From an uncultured Pseudomonadota bacterium (lineage in GTDB: Bacteria > Pseudomonadota > Gammaproteobacteria > Methylococcales > Methylomonadaceae), in NCBI GenBank assembly GCA_903928965.1, contig CAIYSZ010000050.1:1-50819 (forward strand): a stretch of DNA of 50,819 nucleotides. The letters are read 5' to 3'. Positions within the stretch are counted from its first letter, which is position 1. Each line of letters starts with the position of its first letter. Below are positions 34,421-42,983 of the stretch, one piece after another. The translations under genes and the position numbers were made by a program. The notes under the pieces were generated by a model. It was not told the origin of the DNA and ran no database searches. It was given only the letters and a program-made list of their open reading frames with translations.

Positions 34421-35785
34421 TTAATGCCCGAACAATTTGCCCACGTCCAGGAATAGCGCCAATACCATTAACGAAAACAGCAGAACCATGCCTATTTGCT
34501 GAAAGTATAATTGCACCCGCTCCGGCGCCGGCTTGCCGCGCACCGCTTCAATCAAGAAAAACAGCAAATGGCCGCCGTCCAACACCGGCACCGGCAATAA
34601 ATTGAGCACCCCCAGGCTGACGCTGACTAGCCCCAAAAATTTTAAAAACGCGGTCAGTCCCATTTCCGCCGATTGACCGGCGTATTGAGCAATACTGATA
34701 GGGCCGCTCAAATTGTCCACCGAGGCGGAGCCGACGAACATTTTTCCCATCATCTCCAGGGTCGCCACGGAGTAAAACCCGGTCTTGCGTAAGGCGGACC
34801 AGGCGGCGGGTAGCGGCGCCAGGGAATGTTTGACTTTGTAGGCGTCCATAAACCCCGGCGGCGTTAACACGCCCGCGCCGATTTTACCCACGGTTTTGCC
34901 GTCTCTCTCCACGGCGCGCGGGGTTAGGCTCAGCGTCAACGGCATGCCGTCGCGTTCGATGCGCACGGCAATGGCCGCTCCGGCATGCGATTGCACATAA
35001 TCCACCCATTGCCGCCAATCCTTAATGGCCTCCCCGTCCGCGCTAATCAGCAAATCGCCGCTCCGCAAGCCGGCTTGCTCCGCCGCGCCATCCGCGATGA
35101 CTTGGCCTATCAAGGGCGGCAAGGTCGGCGACCAGGCTTTCAAACCCAAAATCTTGGCAAAATGCTCGGGTTGCTCTACATCGGCGGCGGCGATTGGAAT
35201 ACGGCGAATGCGTTCGTCACCGTCCAGGGTTTTTACCGTCACGTCTAATTCACTCGCGCCGCCGACTGCTTGCGACAATACCAAATCCAGCGTCTCGCCC
35301 CAGGTGGGGGCAATTTCGCCATTGATCGACAAAATCTCGTCCTGCTCGGCAAAACCTGCTTGCGCGGCCAAAGTGCCCGCCTCCGGCGTGGATACGATAG
35401 GCCGCAAACCTTCCTCGCCCAACATCAGCGCCGCCCAAAACAGCAGGACCGCCAGACCTAGATTGAACAGCGGGCCGGCCGCCACGATAATAATGCGCGC
35501 CCATACCGGCTGCCGGTTAAAGGCGTAGGGCAAATCCTCGGCGGCCACGGCATGCTCCCGCTCGTCCGCCATTTTTACATAGCCGCCCATGGGGATGGCC
35601 GAAATAACGAACTCGGTTTCTTTGGACTGTTTATTTAATACAAACAAAACCTTGCCGAAACCAATGGAAAACCTTAATACTTTCACTCCTAACTTGCGCG
35701 CCGCCAGAAAATGACCTAATTCGTGAAAAGTCACCAATATGCCGATAGCCAGGATAAAATAAAAGGCGGAGTGCAGTACGTCCAT
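34421..35785 (-). CDS. rseP: RIP zinc metalloprotease RseP
   Basis: This is a 454-residue inner-membrane site-2 protease that cuts RseA to release sigma-E. The zinc motif HELGH is at residues 21-25 in the first helix. Two PDZ domains follow (about 115-285, with AEQAGLRSGDLLISADGEAI). The third-ligand motif NLLPVPVLDGGHLLFF is near the C-terminus. The start overlaps the dxr stop by one base (TAATG), so the genes are coupled, as in other Gammaproteobacteria. Here bamA does not follow; the next gene is dsbC. Confidence 0.97.
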   Translation of the reverse strand: MDVLHSAFYFILAIGILVTFHELGHFLAARKLGVKVLRFSIGFGKVLFVLNKQSKETEFVISAIPMGGYVKMADEREHAVAAEDLPYAFNRQPVWARIIIVAAGPLFNLGLAVLLFWAALMLGEEGLRPIVSTPEAGTLAAQAGFAEQDEILSINGEIAPTWGETLDLVLSQAVGGASELDVTVKTLDGDERIRRIPIAAADVEQPEHFAKILGLKAWSPTLPPLIGQVIADGAAEQAGLRSGDLLISADGEAIKDWRQWVDYVQSHAGAAIAVRIERDGMPLTLSLTPRAVERDGKTVGKIGAGVLTPPGFMDAYKVKHSLAPLPAAWSALRKTGFYSVATLEMMGKMFVGSASVDNLSGPISIAQYAGQSAEMGLTAFLKFLGLVSVSLGVLNLLPVPVLDGGHLLFFLIEAVRGKPAPERVQLYFQQIGMVLLFSLMVLALFLDVGKLFGH

Positions 35786-36972
35786 TACGCCGCCATGCCG
35801 TTGACTATGCGTTCCGCGGCCGCGCGCGCCTCGGCGTCGGCTTGCAACACCGCCGCCAAGCTATCCGCCGGCAGAGGGGTGAATTCGCGCATGCTGGCGG
35901 CGATGACGCGGGCGATATCGGTAAAGCGGATTTTTTCATCCAAAAACGCTTGCACCGCAATTTCATTGGCGGCATTCAAAACAGCCGGCATCAAGCCGCC
36001 GGCGCTAACCGCCTCCACCGCCAAACCCAGACAAGGAAAACGCTCTAAATCCGGGCGCTCAAAATCCATGCGCGCCACCTTAAAAATATCCAACGGCGCA
36101 ACCCCTGAATCAAAACGCGCCGGCCAAGCCAGCGCATGCGCGATGGGCGTGCGCATGTCGGGGTTGCCCATTTGCGCCAGAACCGAGCCGTCCACGTAAT
36201 CCACCATGGAATGAATAATGCTTTGCGGATGTATGACCACTTGTATGGCTTCCGGCGGCATGGAGAACAACAAGCAAGCCTCGATCAATTCCAGGCCTTT
36301 GTTCATCATGGTGGCTGAATCCACGGAAATTTTCTTGCCCATGTCCCATTTCGGGTGGGCGATGGCCTGCGCCGGCGTAACATGCGGCAATTCCGTCAGC
36401 GGCGTTTGCCGGAACGGCCCGCCGGACGCGGTCAGCAAAATCCGCCGCGCCGCCGTCGCCGGCGTCCCGGTGGCATAACCGGCCGGCATGCATTGAAATA
36501 TCGCATTATGCTCGCTGTCTATCGGCAGCAGCACGGCTCCGGAAGCGCGCACCGCCTCCAAAAAAACCTGTCCGGACATGACCAAGGCTTCCTTGTTGGC
36601 CAACAACACCGTCTTGCCGGCTTGCGCGGCCGCCAGGGTCGGCAACAAACCCGCTCCGCCTACGATAGCGGCCATCACCGCATCCACTTCCGGCAACACG
36701 GCGACCTGGCTTAAACCTTCGGCCCCAGCCAAGACCTTGATGCCAGCCAGCGGGGACTGGGCGATGCGCGCGGCGAATTCCGCGGCCTTGTCCGCATCCG
36801 AAACCACCGCGTAATCCGGACGGTGGGCCAAACATTGTTCAAACAGCGCATCCGTATTCCGGTGCGCGGTCAGCGCCACCACCCGGTAAGCGTCCGGATG
36901 GCGCGCCACCACGTCCAAGGTGCTGACGCCTATCGAACCCGTGGCGCCCAGAATGCAAATGCCTTTACTCAT
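35785..36972 (-). CDS. dxr: 1-deoxy-D-xylulose 5-phosphate reductoisomerase
   Basis: This is a 395-residue NADPH enzyme and the first committed step of the MEP isoprenoid pathway. [22 protein letters not shown] is the NADPH-binding start, [12 protein letters not shown] and [15 protein letters not shown] surround the metal site, and [12 protein letters not shown] and [27 protein letters not shown] are diagnostic. It overlaps cdsA by four bases (ATGA) and rseP by one, so all three are translated in series. Confidence 0.97.
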   Translation of the reverse strand: MSKGICILGATGSIGVSTLDVVARHPDAYRVVALTAHRNTDALFEQCLAHRPDYAVVSDADKAAEFAARIAQSPLAGIKVLAGAEGLSQVAVLPEVDAVMAAIVGGAGLLPTLAAAQAGKTVLLANKEALVMSGQVFLEAVRASGAVLLPIDSEHNAIFQCMPAGYATGTPATAARRILLTASGGPFRQTPLTELPHVTPAQAIAHPKWDMGKKISVDSATMMNKGLELIEACLLFSMPPEAIQVVIHPQSIIHSMVDYVDGSVLAQMGNPDMRTPIAHALAWPARFDSGVAPLDIFKVARMDFERPDLERFPCLGLAVEAVSAGGLMPAVLNAANEIAVQAFLDEKIRFTDIARVIAASMREFTPLPADSLAAVLQADAEARAAAERIVNGMAA

Positions 36973-37883
36973 GCGAAAATACTCCGGCCGATCAATAATA
37001 TACCGGCGTAAAAAAACGGCGCCGCCGCGACTACGCTATCTACCCGGTCCAGCACTCCGCCATGCCCCGGCAATAAATGACTACTGTCTTTCACTCCCTT
37101 GCGACGTTTCACCAGACTAAAAAACAAGTCGCCGTATATAGATACCAGTACGGTCAGCACGGATAACATTAATAAATCGAAGGACATTAAAATGGCTAAT
37201 TGACCTTGCTCGCTATCGGTGTTGGTCAAGGCCGACACGCCATAGTGCAAACGCAGGCCGACGCCGCAAATCACCGCCGAAGCCAAGGCCGCGTACATGC
37301 CCTGCACGGTTTTACCCGGACTGATTTCCGGAGCCAGTTGCTCCTTGCCCCATTTGCGGCCGGCAAAATAGGCGCTGACGTCGGCGGTCCAGATCAATAT
37401 CATGAAATACAATACCATTGATGAGCCGTAAAAGGCGCGCAATTTGCTCAAAAACATCCAGGCCGACAGCAAAACCAACCAGCCGATGAAAGCGGTAAAC
37501 ACCGGCTTGAACTCCATGCGCAATAATTGCGGCCCGGCGTTGCGGATTAAAATCATGGTCAACAGCCAAAACAAGACCGGCGGTATCACCAGCCATTCCA
37601 GAATATCGGAATAATCCTTCAATTCAGGCCATTCCAACGCTTCGCTGGCCAATTCCAGGAGTTCGGTCCAGAAAGTAACCCCCAGCATGGGAAAAATCAG
37701 CCAAAACAAAAACCATAACTTTTTTTTCAAACTGGTGACATTGGTTAAATCCAGCCATTCCCAAGCGCCGAGCAAGGTAACCACCCCGATCAACGCGGAA
37801 AAATTTGTCGACGACAGCTCAAATATCGCCGCAATCATTAACGAGGCCAGCACCAACGCGGTTATAATTCGTTTTATCAACAT
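36969..37883 (-). CDS. cdsA: Phosphatidate cytidylyltransferase
   Basis: This is a 304-residue polytopic membrane enzyme making CDP-diacylglycerol from phosphatidate and CTP. Several hydrophobic helices precede [25 protein letters not shown] and the signature [25 protein letters not shown], which holds the catalytic Asp. The length is slightly above the E. coli enzyme. It follows uppS after 75 bases and is coupled to dxr by overlap. Confidence 0.96.
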   Translation of the reverse strand: MLIKRIITALVLASLMIAAIFELSSTNFSALIGVVTLLGAWEWLDLTNVTSLKKKLWFLFWLIFPMLGVTFWTELLELASEALEWPELKDYSDILEWLVIPPVLFWLLTMILIRNAGPQLLRMEFKPVFTAFIGWLVLLSAWMFLSKLRAFYGSSMVLYFMILIWTADVSAYFAGRKWGKEQLAPEISPGKTVQGMYAALASAVICGVGLRLHYGVSALTNTDSEQGQLAILMSFDLLMLSVLTVLVSIYGDLFFSLVKRRKGVKDSSHLLPGHGGVLDRVDSVVAAAPFFYAGILLIGRSIFA

Positions 37884-37958
37884 AGGTCTGCTTATTAGCT
37901 AATTATTTTTTTAATGTAAAGCCTATCCGAAGGCGATGACGCGCCGCTACGGGATAGT

Positions 37959-38738
37959 CTAGCCGGACATTTTTTTTTCCTGGATTTGATCGCCGGTAAA
38001 GCCAAAACGCCGCTGCCGCTTTTTAAAACTGTCAATTGCCCGCCCCAGCTCTTTTTCGTCAAAATCCGGCCATAAAAGATCGGTAAAATAAAACTCGGTA
38101 TAAGCCAATTGCCATAATAAAAAATTACTGATTCTTTCCTCGCCGCCGGTGCGGATGAACAAATCCGGCTCGGGCAAACCGTCGGTCACTAGATAACGGC
38201 TGATTAACGCCTCCGAAACCTCTTGCTCGCCGATTTCTCCCAGCCTTACCGAATGGGCAATCCGCCGCGCGGCTTGCGCAATGTCCCAGCGGCCGCCGTA
38301 ATTGGCGGCGATCACCAGGGTCAAGCCGGTATTCACGGCCGTGGCGGCTTCCGCCAACCGGATGCGTTCCTGCAATTTCTCGGAAAACGCGCTCTTATCG
38401 CCGATGACCAAAAGACGGATATTGTTTTCCATCATATTATCAATCTCGGCTTGCAAGGTAGCCATGAACAAATCCATCAGCAGACTGACCTCGTCCAGCG
38501 GACGCCGCCAATTCTCGCTACTGAAGGCGAATAAAGACAAGACTTCTATATTATTGCGCGCGCAATGTTCCACCGTTTTCCGCACCGCCTTCACGCCGGA
38601 GCGATGTCCCATCACCCGCGGCATTAAGCGCCTTTGCGCCCAGCGGCCATTGCCGTCCATGATAATGGCGATGTGCCGTGGATTGCCGTTATCAGTGGCC
38701 GGAAAATTTATTGACTCATTGGACATAGCATGGGACAT
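37959..38738 (-). CDS. uppS: Undecaprenyl diphosphate synthase
   Basis: This cis-prenyltransferase of about 259 residues makes the C55 lipid carrier for peptidoglycan and O-antigen. HIAIIMDGNGRWAQRRLMPRVMGHRSG is the catalytic start with the metal-binding Asp, LSLFAFSSENWRRP and PDLFIRTGGEERISNFLLWQLAYTEFYF are diagnostic. The start is uncertain: a TTG touching the frr stop and two ATGs are in frame within 24 bases, because a 12-base unit encoding MSHA is duplicated. I took the middle choice. Confidence 0.95.
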   Translation of the reverse strand: MSHAMSNESINFPATDNGNPRHIAIIMDGNGRWAQRRLMPRVMGHRSGVKAVRKTVEHCARNNIEVLSLFAFSSENWRRPLDEVSLLMDLFMATLQAEIDNMMENNIRLLVIGDKSAFSEKLQERIRLAEAATAVNTGLTLVIAANYGGRWDIAQAARRIAHSVRLGEIGEQEVSEALISRYLVTDGLPEPDLFIRTGGEERISNFLLWQLAYTEFYFTDLLWPDFDEKELGRAIDSFKKRQRRFGFTGDQIQEKKMSG

Positions 38739-38750
38739 AGCGTGGCTCAA

Positions 38751-39308
38751 TTACATGGACAAAAGATCGGCTTCTTTTTCTTCCAGATATTTTTCAACTT
38801 CCTTGATGTATTGGTCGGTCAATTTCTGCATTTTTTCCTCGGCTTGACGCGCATCGTCCTCGGAAATCAATTTTTCCTTCAATGCGTCCTTGATCGCGGC
38901 GTTGGCGTCGCGGCGGATATTGCGGATAGCCACCCGGCCTTGTTCGGCTTCGTTTTTGACCACTTTCACCAATTCGCGCCGGCGTTCCTCGGTCAAGGCC
39001 GGCAATGGAATCCGTATCACCATGCCCTGGGTGGCCGGGTTCAAGCCCAAACCGGAAGACAAAATCGCCTTTTCAATGGCTTGCACCATACCTTTTTCCC
39101 AAGGCGTCACTTTCAAGGTGCGCGCGTCTTCCACGGACACGTTGGCGACCTGCGACAGCGGGGACTCGTTCCCGTAATAATTGACGCTGACCTGATCCAG
39201 CAAACTCGGATGCGCGCGTCCGGTACGAATTTTGGAAAAAGCCTTTTGCAAGGACTCTATACTTTTCAGCATCCGCGCCGCGGCGTCTTGTTGAATATCA
39301 CTAATCAT
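38751..39308 (-). CDS. frr: Ribosome recycling factor
   Basis: This is a 185-residue protein that splits post-termination ribosomes with [43 protein letters not shown] is the classic N-terminus, and [36 protein letters not shown] is the central signature. I start at the ATG behind GAGTAGCAGGA, which gives exactly the family length. It follows pyrH after 5 bases. Confidence 0.97.
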   Translation of the reverse strand: MISDIQQDAAARMLKSIESLQKAFSKIRTGRAHPSLLDQVSVNYYGNESPLSQVANVSVEDARTLKVTPWEKGMVQAIEKAILSSGLGLNPATQGMVIRIPLPALTEERRRELVKVVKNEAEQGRVAIRNIRRDANAAIKDALKEKLISEDDARQAEEKMQKLTDQYIKEVEKYLEEKEADLLSM

Positions 39309-39313
39309 TCCTG

Positions 39314-40033
39314 CTACTCTCTCACAATTAAGGAGCCGATGTCCTCGCCGCGCATTAAGCGCATGATCGCTCCCGGCTCGAATATGTTCATCACCCGCAT
39401 AGGCAGATTGTTCTCCCGGCACAAAACCAAGGCGGTGGCGTCCGCGACGTTCAAACGTTGGTCTATCGCTTCATCATACGTCAAACGCGGGTAAAACACC
39501 GCATTCGGATCTTTCTTCGGGTCCGCGGAATACACGCCCTTCACCTTGGTCGCCTTAATCATCAACTCGGCGTCGATTTCAATCGCCCGCAAACTGGCGG
39601 CGGTGTCGGTGGTGAAAAAAGGATTGCCGGTGCCGGCGGCGAAAATAGTCACCCGGCCTTTTTCCAAATGCCTAACCGCGCGGCGGCGAATGTAATCCTC
39701 GCACACTTGATTGATTTTCAAAGCCGTCATCACCCGCACCGGCCGCCCCAAATGCTCCAGGGCGTCTTGCATGGCCAAGGCGTTGATCACCGTCGCCAAC
39801 ATCCCCATTTGATCGCCGGTGACCCGGTTCAAACCGGCGGACGCTTTTTCCGCGCCGCGTAAAATGTTGCCGCCGCCGATCACCAAGGCAACCTGCACCC
39901 CGGCGTCGCCGAGGTCTTTAACCTCTTGAGCCAGCCGCGTCACAATATCCGGGTCGATACTGCCGCCCTGTTCACTCATCAGCGCTTCACCACTTAATTT
40001 AAGTAAAATTCTCTGACAAATTATCTGACTCAT
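39314..40033 (-). CDS. pyrH: Uridylate kinase
   Basis: This is a 239-residue UMP kinase of the amino-acid-kinase fold. [24 protein letters not shown] is the start motif, [39 protein letters not shown] is the diagnostic stretch, and [23 protein letters not shown] is the UMP-binding part. I start at [12 protein letters not shown] rather than at an upstream in-frame codon. It is separated from tsf by a terminator, so it may have its own promoter in the 138-base gap. Confidence 0.97.
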   Translation of the reverse strand: MSQIICQRILLKLSGEALMSEQGGSIDPDIVTRLAQEVKDLGDAGVQVALVIGGGNILRGAEKASAGLNRVTGDQMGMLATVINALAMQDALEHLGRPVRVMTALKINQVCEDYIRRRAVRHLEKGRVTIFAAGTGNPFFTTDTAASLRAIEIDAELMIKATKVKGVYSADPKKDPNAVFYPRLTYDEAIDQRLNVADATALVLCRENNLPMRVMNIFEPGAIMRLMRGEDIGSLIVRE

Positions 40034-40130
40034 AGTTAATTTTCCGTAGTGTGATAGGTTAAAGCGCTTAGCCGTGCCGGAACGCATACGCGCCCGAGAA
40101 AACCGCGCCCAAAAAGAATCCGTGAACAGA

Positions 40131-40158
40131 AAAAAACCCGGGCGCGGCCCGGGTTTTT
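40131..40158 (-). terminator. Intrinsic terminator after tsf
   Basis: CCCGGGCGCGGCCCGGG forms a GC-rich stem flanked by A-runs on one side and T-runs on the other, so it works on either strand. It lies 14 bases past the tsf stop and separates rpsB-tsf from pyrH-frr. Confidence 0.9.
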
Positions 40159-40171
40159 AGTATTGTCGTCA

Positions 40172-41050
40172 TTAACCCCTGACTTGCGCCATAACTTCCT
40201 CGGCGAAATTTTCCTCTTTTTTCTCTATGCCTTCGCCTACTTCAAGGCGAGCGAATCTAATCACTGTATTATCATGGTTTTTCAACAGCTTCGCTATCGT
40301 CAAACTATCGTCCTTAATAAATGGCTGACCCAACAAGGTGACCTCGGCCAAGAATTTGGTGATACGACCGCCAACCATTTTTTCAACGATTTCCAGCGGT
40401 TTGCCGCTTTCCAAGGCTTGGGCGGAGAAAATTTCCTTTTCCTTGGCCACCAATTCAGCCGGCACTTCATCCGCATGCACGAAATCCGGTTTCGACGCCG
40501 CGATATGCATGGCAATATCCTTGCCCAAGGCGGGGTCGGCTTTAGCCAGTTCGACGATGACGCCGATTTTGCTTCCGTGCAGATAAAAGGCTTGACCGCC
40601 TTCCGTGGTAGTGAATTTTACGAAACGGCGCACGGTAATGTTTTCGCCCAATTTTGAAATCAGTTCGCGGCGGGTTTCTTCCACGCTGACGCCGCTGGCC
40701 AGCGGCAACTCTTGCAGTTGCGCCAAATCGGCCACGTCGTGCTTGACCAGCGCATCGGCGATGGCCGCGGCGAAACCGGTGAAATCCTCGCCCTTGGCCA
40801 CGAAATCGGTTTCACAGTTCACGTCCACCAGCGCCACGGTTTTGCCGTCATCGGACAATTTAACGCTCATCACGCCCTCGGCGGCGATGCGGCCGGATTT
40901 TTTATCCGCTTTAGCCAAACCGGCCTTACGCATGTTTTCAATCGCCAATTCCATGTCGCCATTGGCTTCAACCAGCGCGCGTTTACACTCCATCATGCCG
41001 GAACTGGTACGCTCGCGCAGTTCCTTAACCATTTCAGCCGAAATACTCAT
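40172..41050 (-). CDS. tsf: Elongation factor Ts
   Basis: This is a 292-residue guanine-nucleotide exchange factor for EF-Tu. VKELRERTSSGMMECKRALVEANGDMELAIENMRKAGLAKADKKSGRIAAEG is the N-terminal signature, and VALVDVNCETDFVAKGEDF holds the TDFV motif that contacts EF-Tu. I start at MSISAEMVK, behind a GAGGAAT ribosome site. It follows rpsB after a 130-base gap containing an attenuator-like hairpin. Confidence 0.97.
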   Translation of the reverse strand: MSISAEMVKELRERTSSGMMECKRALVEANGDMELAIENMRKAGLAKADKKSGRIAAEGVMSVKLSDDGKTVALVDVNCETDFVAKGEDFTGFAAAIADALVKHDVADLAQLQELPLASGVSVEETRRELISKLGENITVRRFVKFTTTEGGQAFYLHGSKIGVIVELAKADPALGKDIAMHIAASKPDFVHADEVPAELVAKEKEIFSAQALESGKPLEIVEKMVGGRITKFLAEVTLLGQPFIKDDSLTIAKLLKNHDNTVIRFARLEVGEGIEKKEENFAEEVMAQVRG

Positions 41051-41085
41051 TGTCTGATTCCTCAAGTTTATCAATTATAAAATTC

Positions 41086-41112
41086 AAAAAAACGCCTCCG
41101 AAGGAGGCGTTT
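41086..41112 (-). terminator. Hairpin attenuator between rpsB and tsf
   Basis: On the minus strand AACGCCTCC and GGAGGCGTT pair around TTC and are followed by seven T residues. It sits inside the rpsB-tsf operon, so partial termination is likely. The expected result is less tsf than rpsB transcript. Confidence 0.85.
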
Positions 41113-41180
41113 AAAACTCAACCTGGTTCAGGGCCGCCGAAACGGCCCGCAACGGAACCGGCGCCTCGCCAAGCCCGGCT

Positions 41181-41936
41181 TTATTCAGCCGGCGCTTCTT
41201 CGGCGGGGAGTTCCTCAATGAACTCATCCGCCTTGGCCGACGCATCCATGCGCAAGGACTTGGCTTCCAGAATCGCGTCCGCGGCGCTTTGGCAATACAA
41301 AGTCAAGGCGCGAATCGAGTCGTCGTTGCCGGGGATCACATAATCCACGTTCTCGGGAGAGTTGTTCGAATCCACCACGCCGACCACCGGAATGCCCAAT
41401 TTCTTGGCTTCCATGATCGCGTTTTTTTCATAACCGACATCCAATACGAACAACACGTCCGGAATGCCGCGCATATCTTTAATACCGCCTAGGCTACGCT
41501 CCAATTTTTCCAGTTCGCGTTCCATGCCCAAAGCTTCTTTTTTGCTGAAGCGTTGGTACAAGGTGCCGTCGGCTTTCATCGCTTCCAGTTCCTTCAAGCG
41601 GTTGATAGATTTTTTGATCGTTTTAAAATTGGTCAACATGCCGCCCAGCCAACGATGGTTGACATAAGGCATATCCGCTTTTTTCGCTTCATCCGACACG
41701 GTCTTGCGCGCGGCTTTTTTGGTGCCTACAAACAAGATAGTGCCTTTGTTCGCGGTCATTTGACAAAGATAATTCATCGCGTCGTTAAACAACGGCAACG
41801 TATGTTCCAAGTTTATAATATGGATTTTATTACGCGCGCCGAACAAAAACGGCGCCATTTTGGGGTTCCAGTAACGGGTTTGGTGACCAAAATGTACACC
41901 GGCTTCTAACATTTGACGCATTGACACTGCGGCCAT
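41181..41936 (-). CDS. rpsB: 30S ribosomal protein S2
   Basis: This is a 251-residue ribosomal protein. [45 protein letters not shown] is diagnostic, as is the central [20 protein letters not shown] and [47 protein letters not shown] ribosome site precedes the ATG. It is first in the rpsB-tsf operon and divergent from map. A structured leader upstream suggests S2 autoregulation, as known in E. coli. Confidence 0.98.
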   Translation of the reverse strand: MAAVSMRQMLEAGVHFGHQTRYWNPKMAPFLFGARNKIHIINLEHTLPLFNDAMNYLCQMTANKGTILFVGTKKAARKTVSDEAKKADMPYVNHRWLGGMLTNFKTIKKSINRLKELEAMKADGTLYQRFSKKEALGMERELEKLERSLGGIKDMRGIPDVLFVLDVGYEKNAIMEAKKLGIPVVGVVDSNNSPENVDYVIPGNDDSIRALTLYCQSAADAILEAKSLRMDASAKADEFIEELPAEEAPAE

Positions 41937-41992
41937 TCTTACTACTCCTGATATAAATTGCCGGTTTACCGGCGGTGGGTTACGCCTCCGCG

Positions 41993-42057
41993 CTGTCCCG
42001 ATGGACGACCCGCGCGGTAAGTTCCCGCCGCGGGCACCCCGTCCATCGTGCCGACAG
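41993..42057 (-). promoter_or_regulatory. Structured rpsB leader (S2 autoregulation element)
   Basis: On the minus strand CTGTC..CGATGGACG pairs with CGTCCATCG..GACAG around a GC-rich inner part. A second small hairpin, CCGGTAAACCGG, lies between it and the ribosome site. In E. coli the conserved rpsB 5' leader mediates repression by S2; by position and fold this is probably the counterpart. Confidence 0.6.
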
Positions 42058-42094
42058 GCGTGAGTATTAAATTAAAAAACATAGTGAACTTAAC

Positions 42095-42123
42095 TTTATA
42101 CCATGTTTAGGATTCCACAACAA
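42095..42123 (-). promoter_or_regulatory. Putative rpsB promoter
   Basis: TTGTTG and TATAAA are spaced by 17 bases on the minus strand. Transcription would start near 42088 and read through the structured leader into rpsB. The -10 is good and the -35 moderate. Confidence 0.55.
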
Positions 42124-42218
42124 GCTCAATTCTGATAGACTGATCAATCAACAGTCCGCGCCTGGCGGCAAAACCTTAATTATTTTATAATATTACAACG
42201 GTAAACCGACTTCCCGAC

Positions 42219-42983
42219 ATGGCTATTTTAATTAAAACCGCCGACGAAATTGAAAAAATGCGCGTTGCCTGCCGCCTGGCCGCCGAGGTGCTGGAAATGA
42301 TAGCGCCGTATGTCGTCGCCGGCGTCGCCACGGAAGAACTTGATCGCATTTGCCACGATTACATGGTAGACGTGCAACAAGCCATTCCCGCGCCGTTGAA
42401 TTACCGGGGATACCCCAAATCGATCTGCACCTCCATCAATCACCAAATTTGCCACGGCATACCCAGCGAAAAAAAACTGAAAAACGGCGATATCGTTAAC
42501 CTTGACATTACCGTCATCAAGGACGGCTACCACGGCGACACCAGCAAAATGTTCCTCGTCGGCGAGGTTAGCCCGCCCGCCAAGCGCCTGGTGGACGCCA
42601 CCTACGAAGCCTTATTCCTAGGCATAGCCGAAGTCAAGCCGGGCGGGTATTTCGGCGACATCGGCCACGCCATTCAAACGCATGCCGAGAAAAATCATTT
42701 AGCGGTGGTACGCGAGTTTTGCGGCCACGGCATAGGCAAGAATTTTCACGAGGCGCCGAACGTGCTGCACTACGGCAAACGCGGCGAAGGCGACATGATA
42801 CTGCCGGGCATGATCTTCACCATAGAACCCATGCTCAACCTGGGTAAACGGCACATGAAAATCCTCGGCGACGGCTGGACCGCGGTCACCAAGGACCGCA
42901 GCTTGTCCGCGCAATGGGAGCACACCATTCTGGTCACCGACGACGGATACGAGATTCTGACCTTGCGCGGAGAAGAACGGTGA
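42219..42983 (+). CDS. map: Methionine aminopeptidase, type I
   Basis: This is a 254-residue metalloprotease that removes the initiator Met. SICTSINHQICHGIPSEKKLKNGDIVNLDITVIKDGYHGDTSKMF holds the substrate His and the two metal Asp residues. FCGHGIGKNFHEAPNVLHYG, GMIFTIEPMLNLG and AQWEHTILVTDDGYEILT supply the remaining ligands (H, E, E). It is divergent from rpsB, a standard arrangement, and its stop overlaps the glnD GTG start. Confidence 0.97.
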   Translation: MAILIKTADEIEKMRVACRLAAEVLEMIAPYVVAGVATEELDRICHDYMVDVQQAIPAPLNYRGYPKSICTSINHQICHGIPSEKKLKNGDIVNLDITVIKDGYHGDTSKMFLVGEVSPPAKRLVDATYEALFLGIAEVKPGGYFGDIGHAIQTHAEKNHLAVVREFCGHGIGKNFHEAPNVLHYGKRGEGDMILPGMIFTIEPMLNLGKRHMKILGDGWTAVTKDRSLSAQWEHTILVTDDGYEILTLRGEER

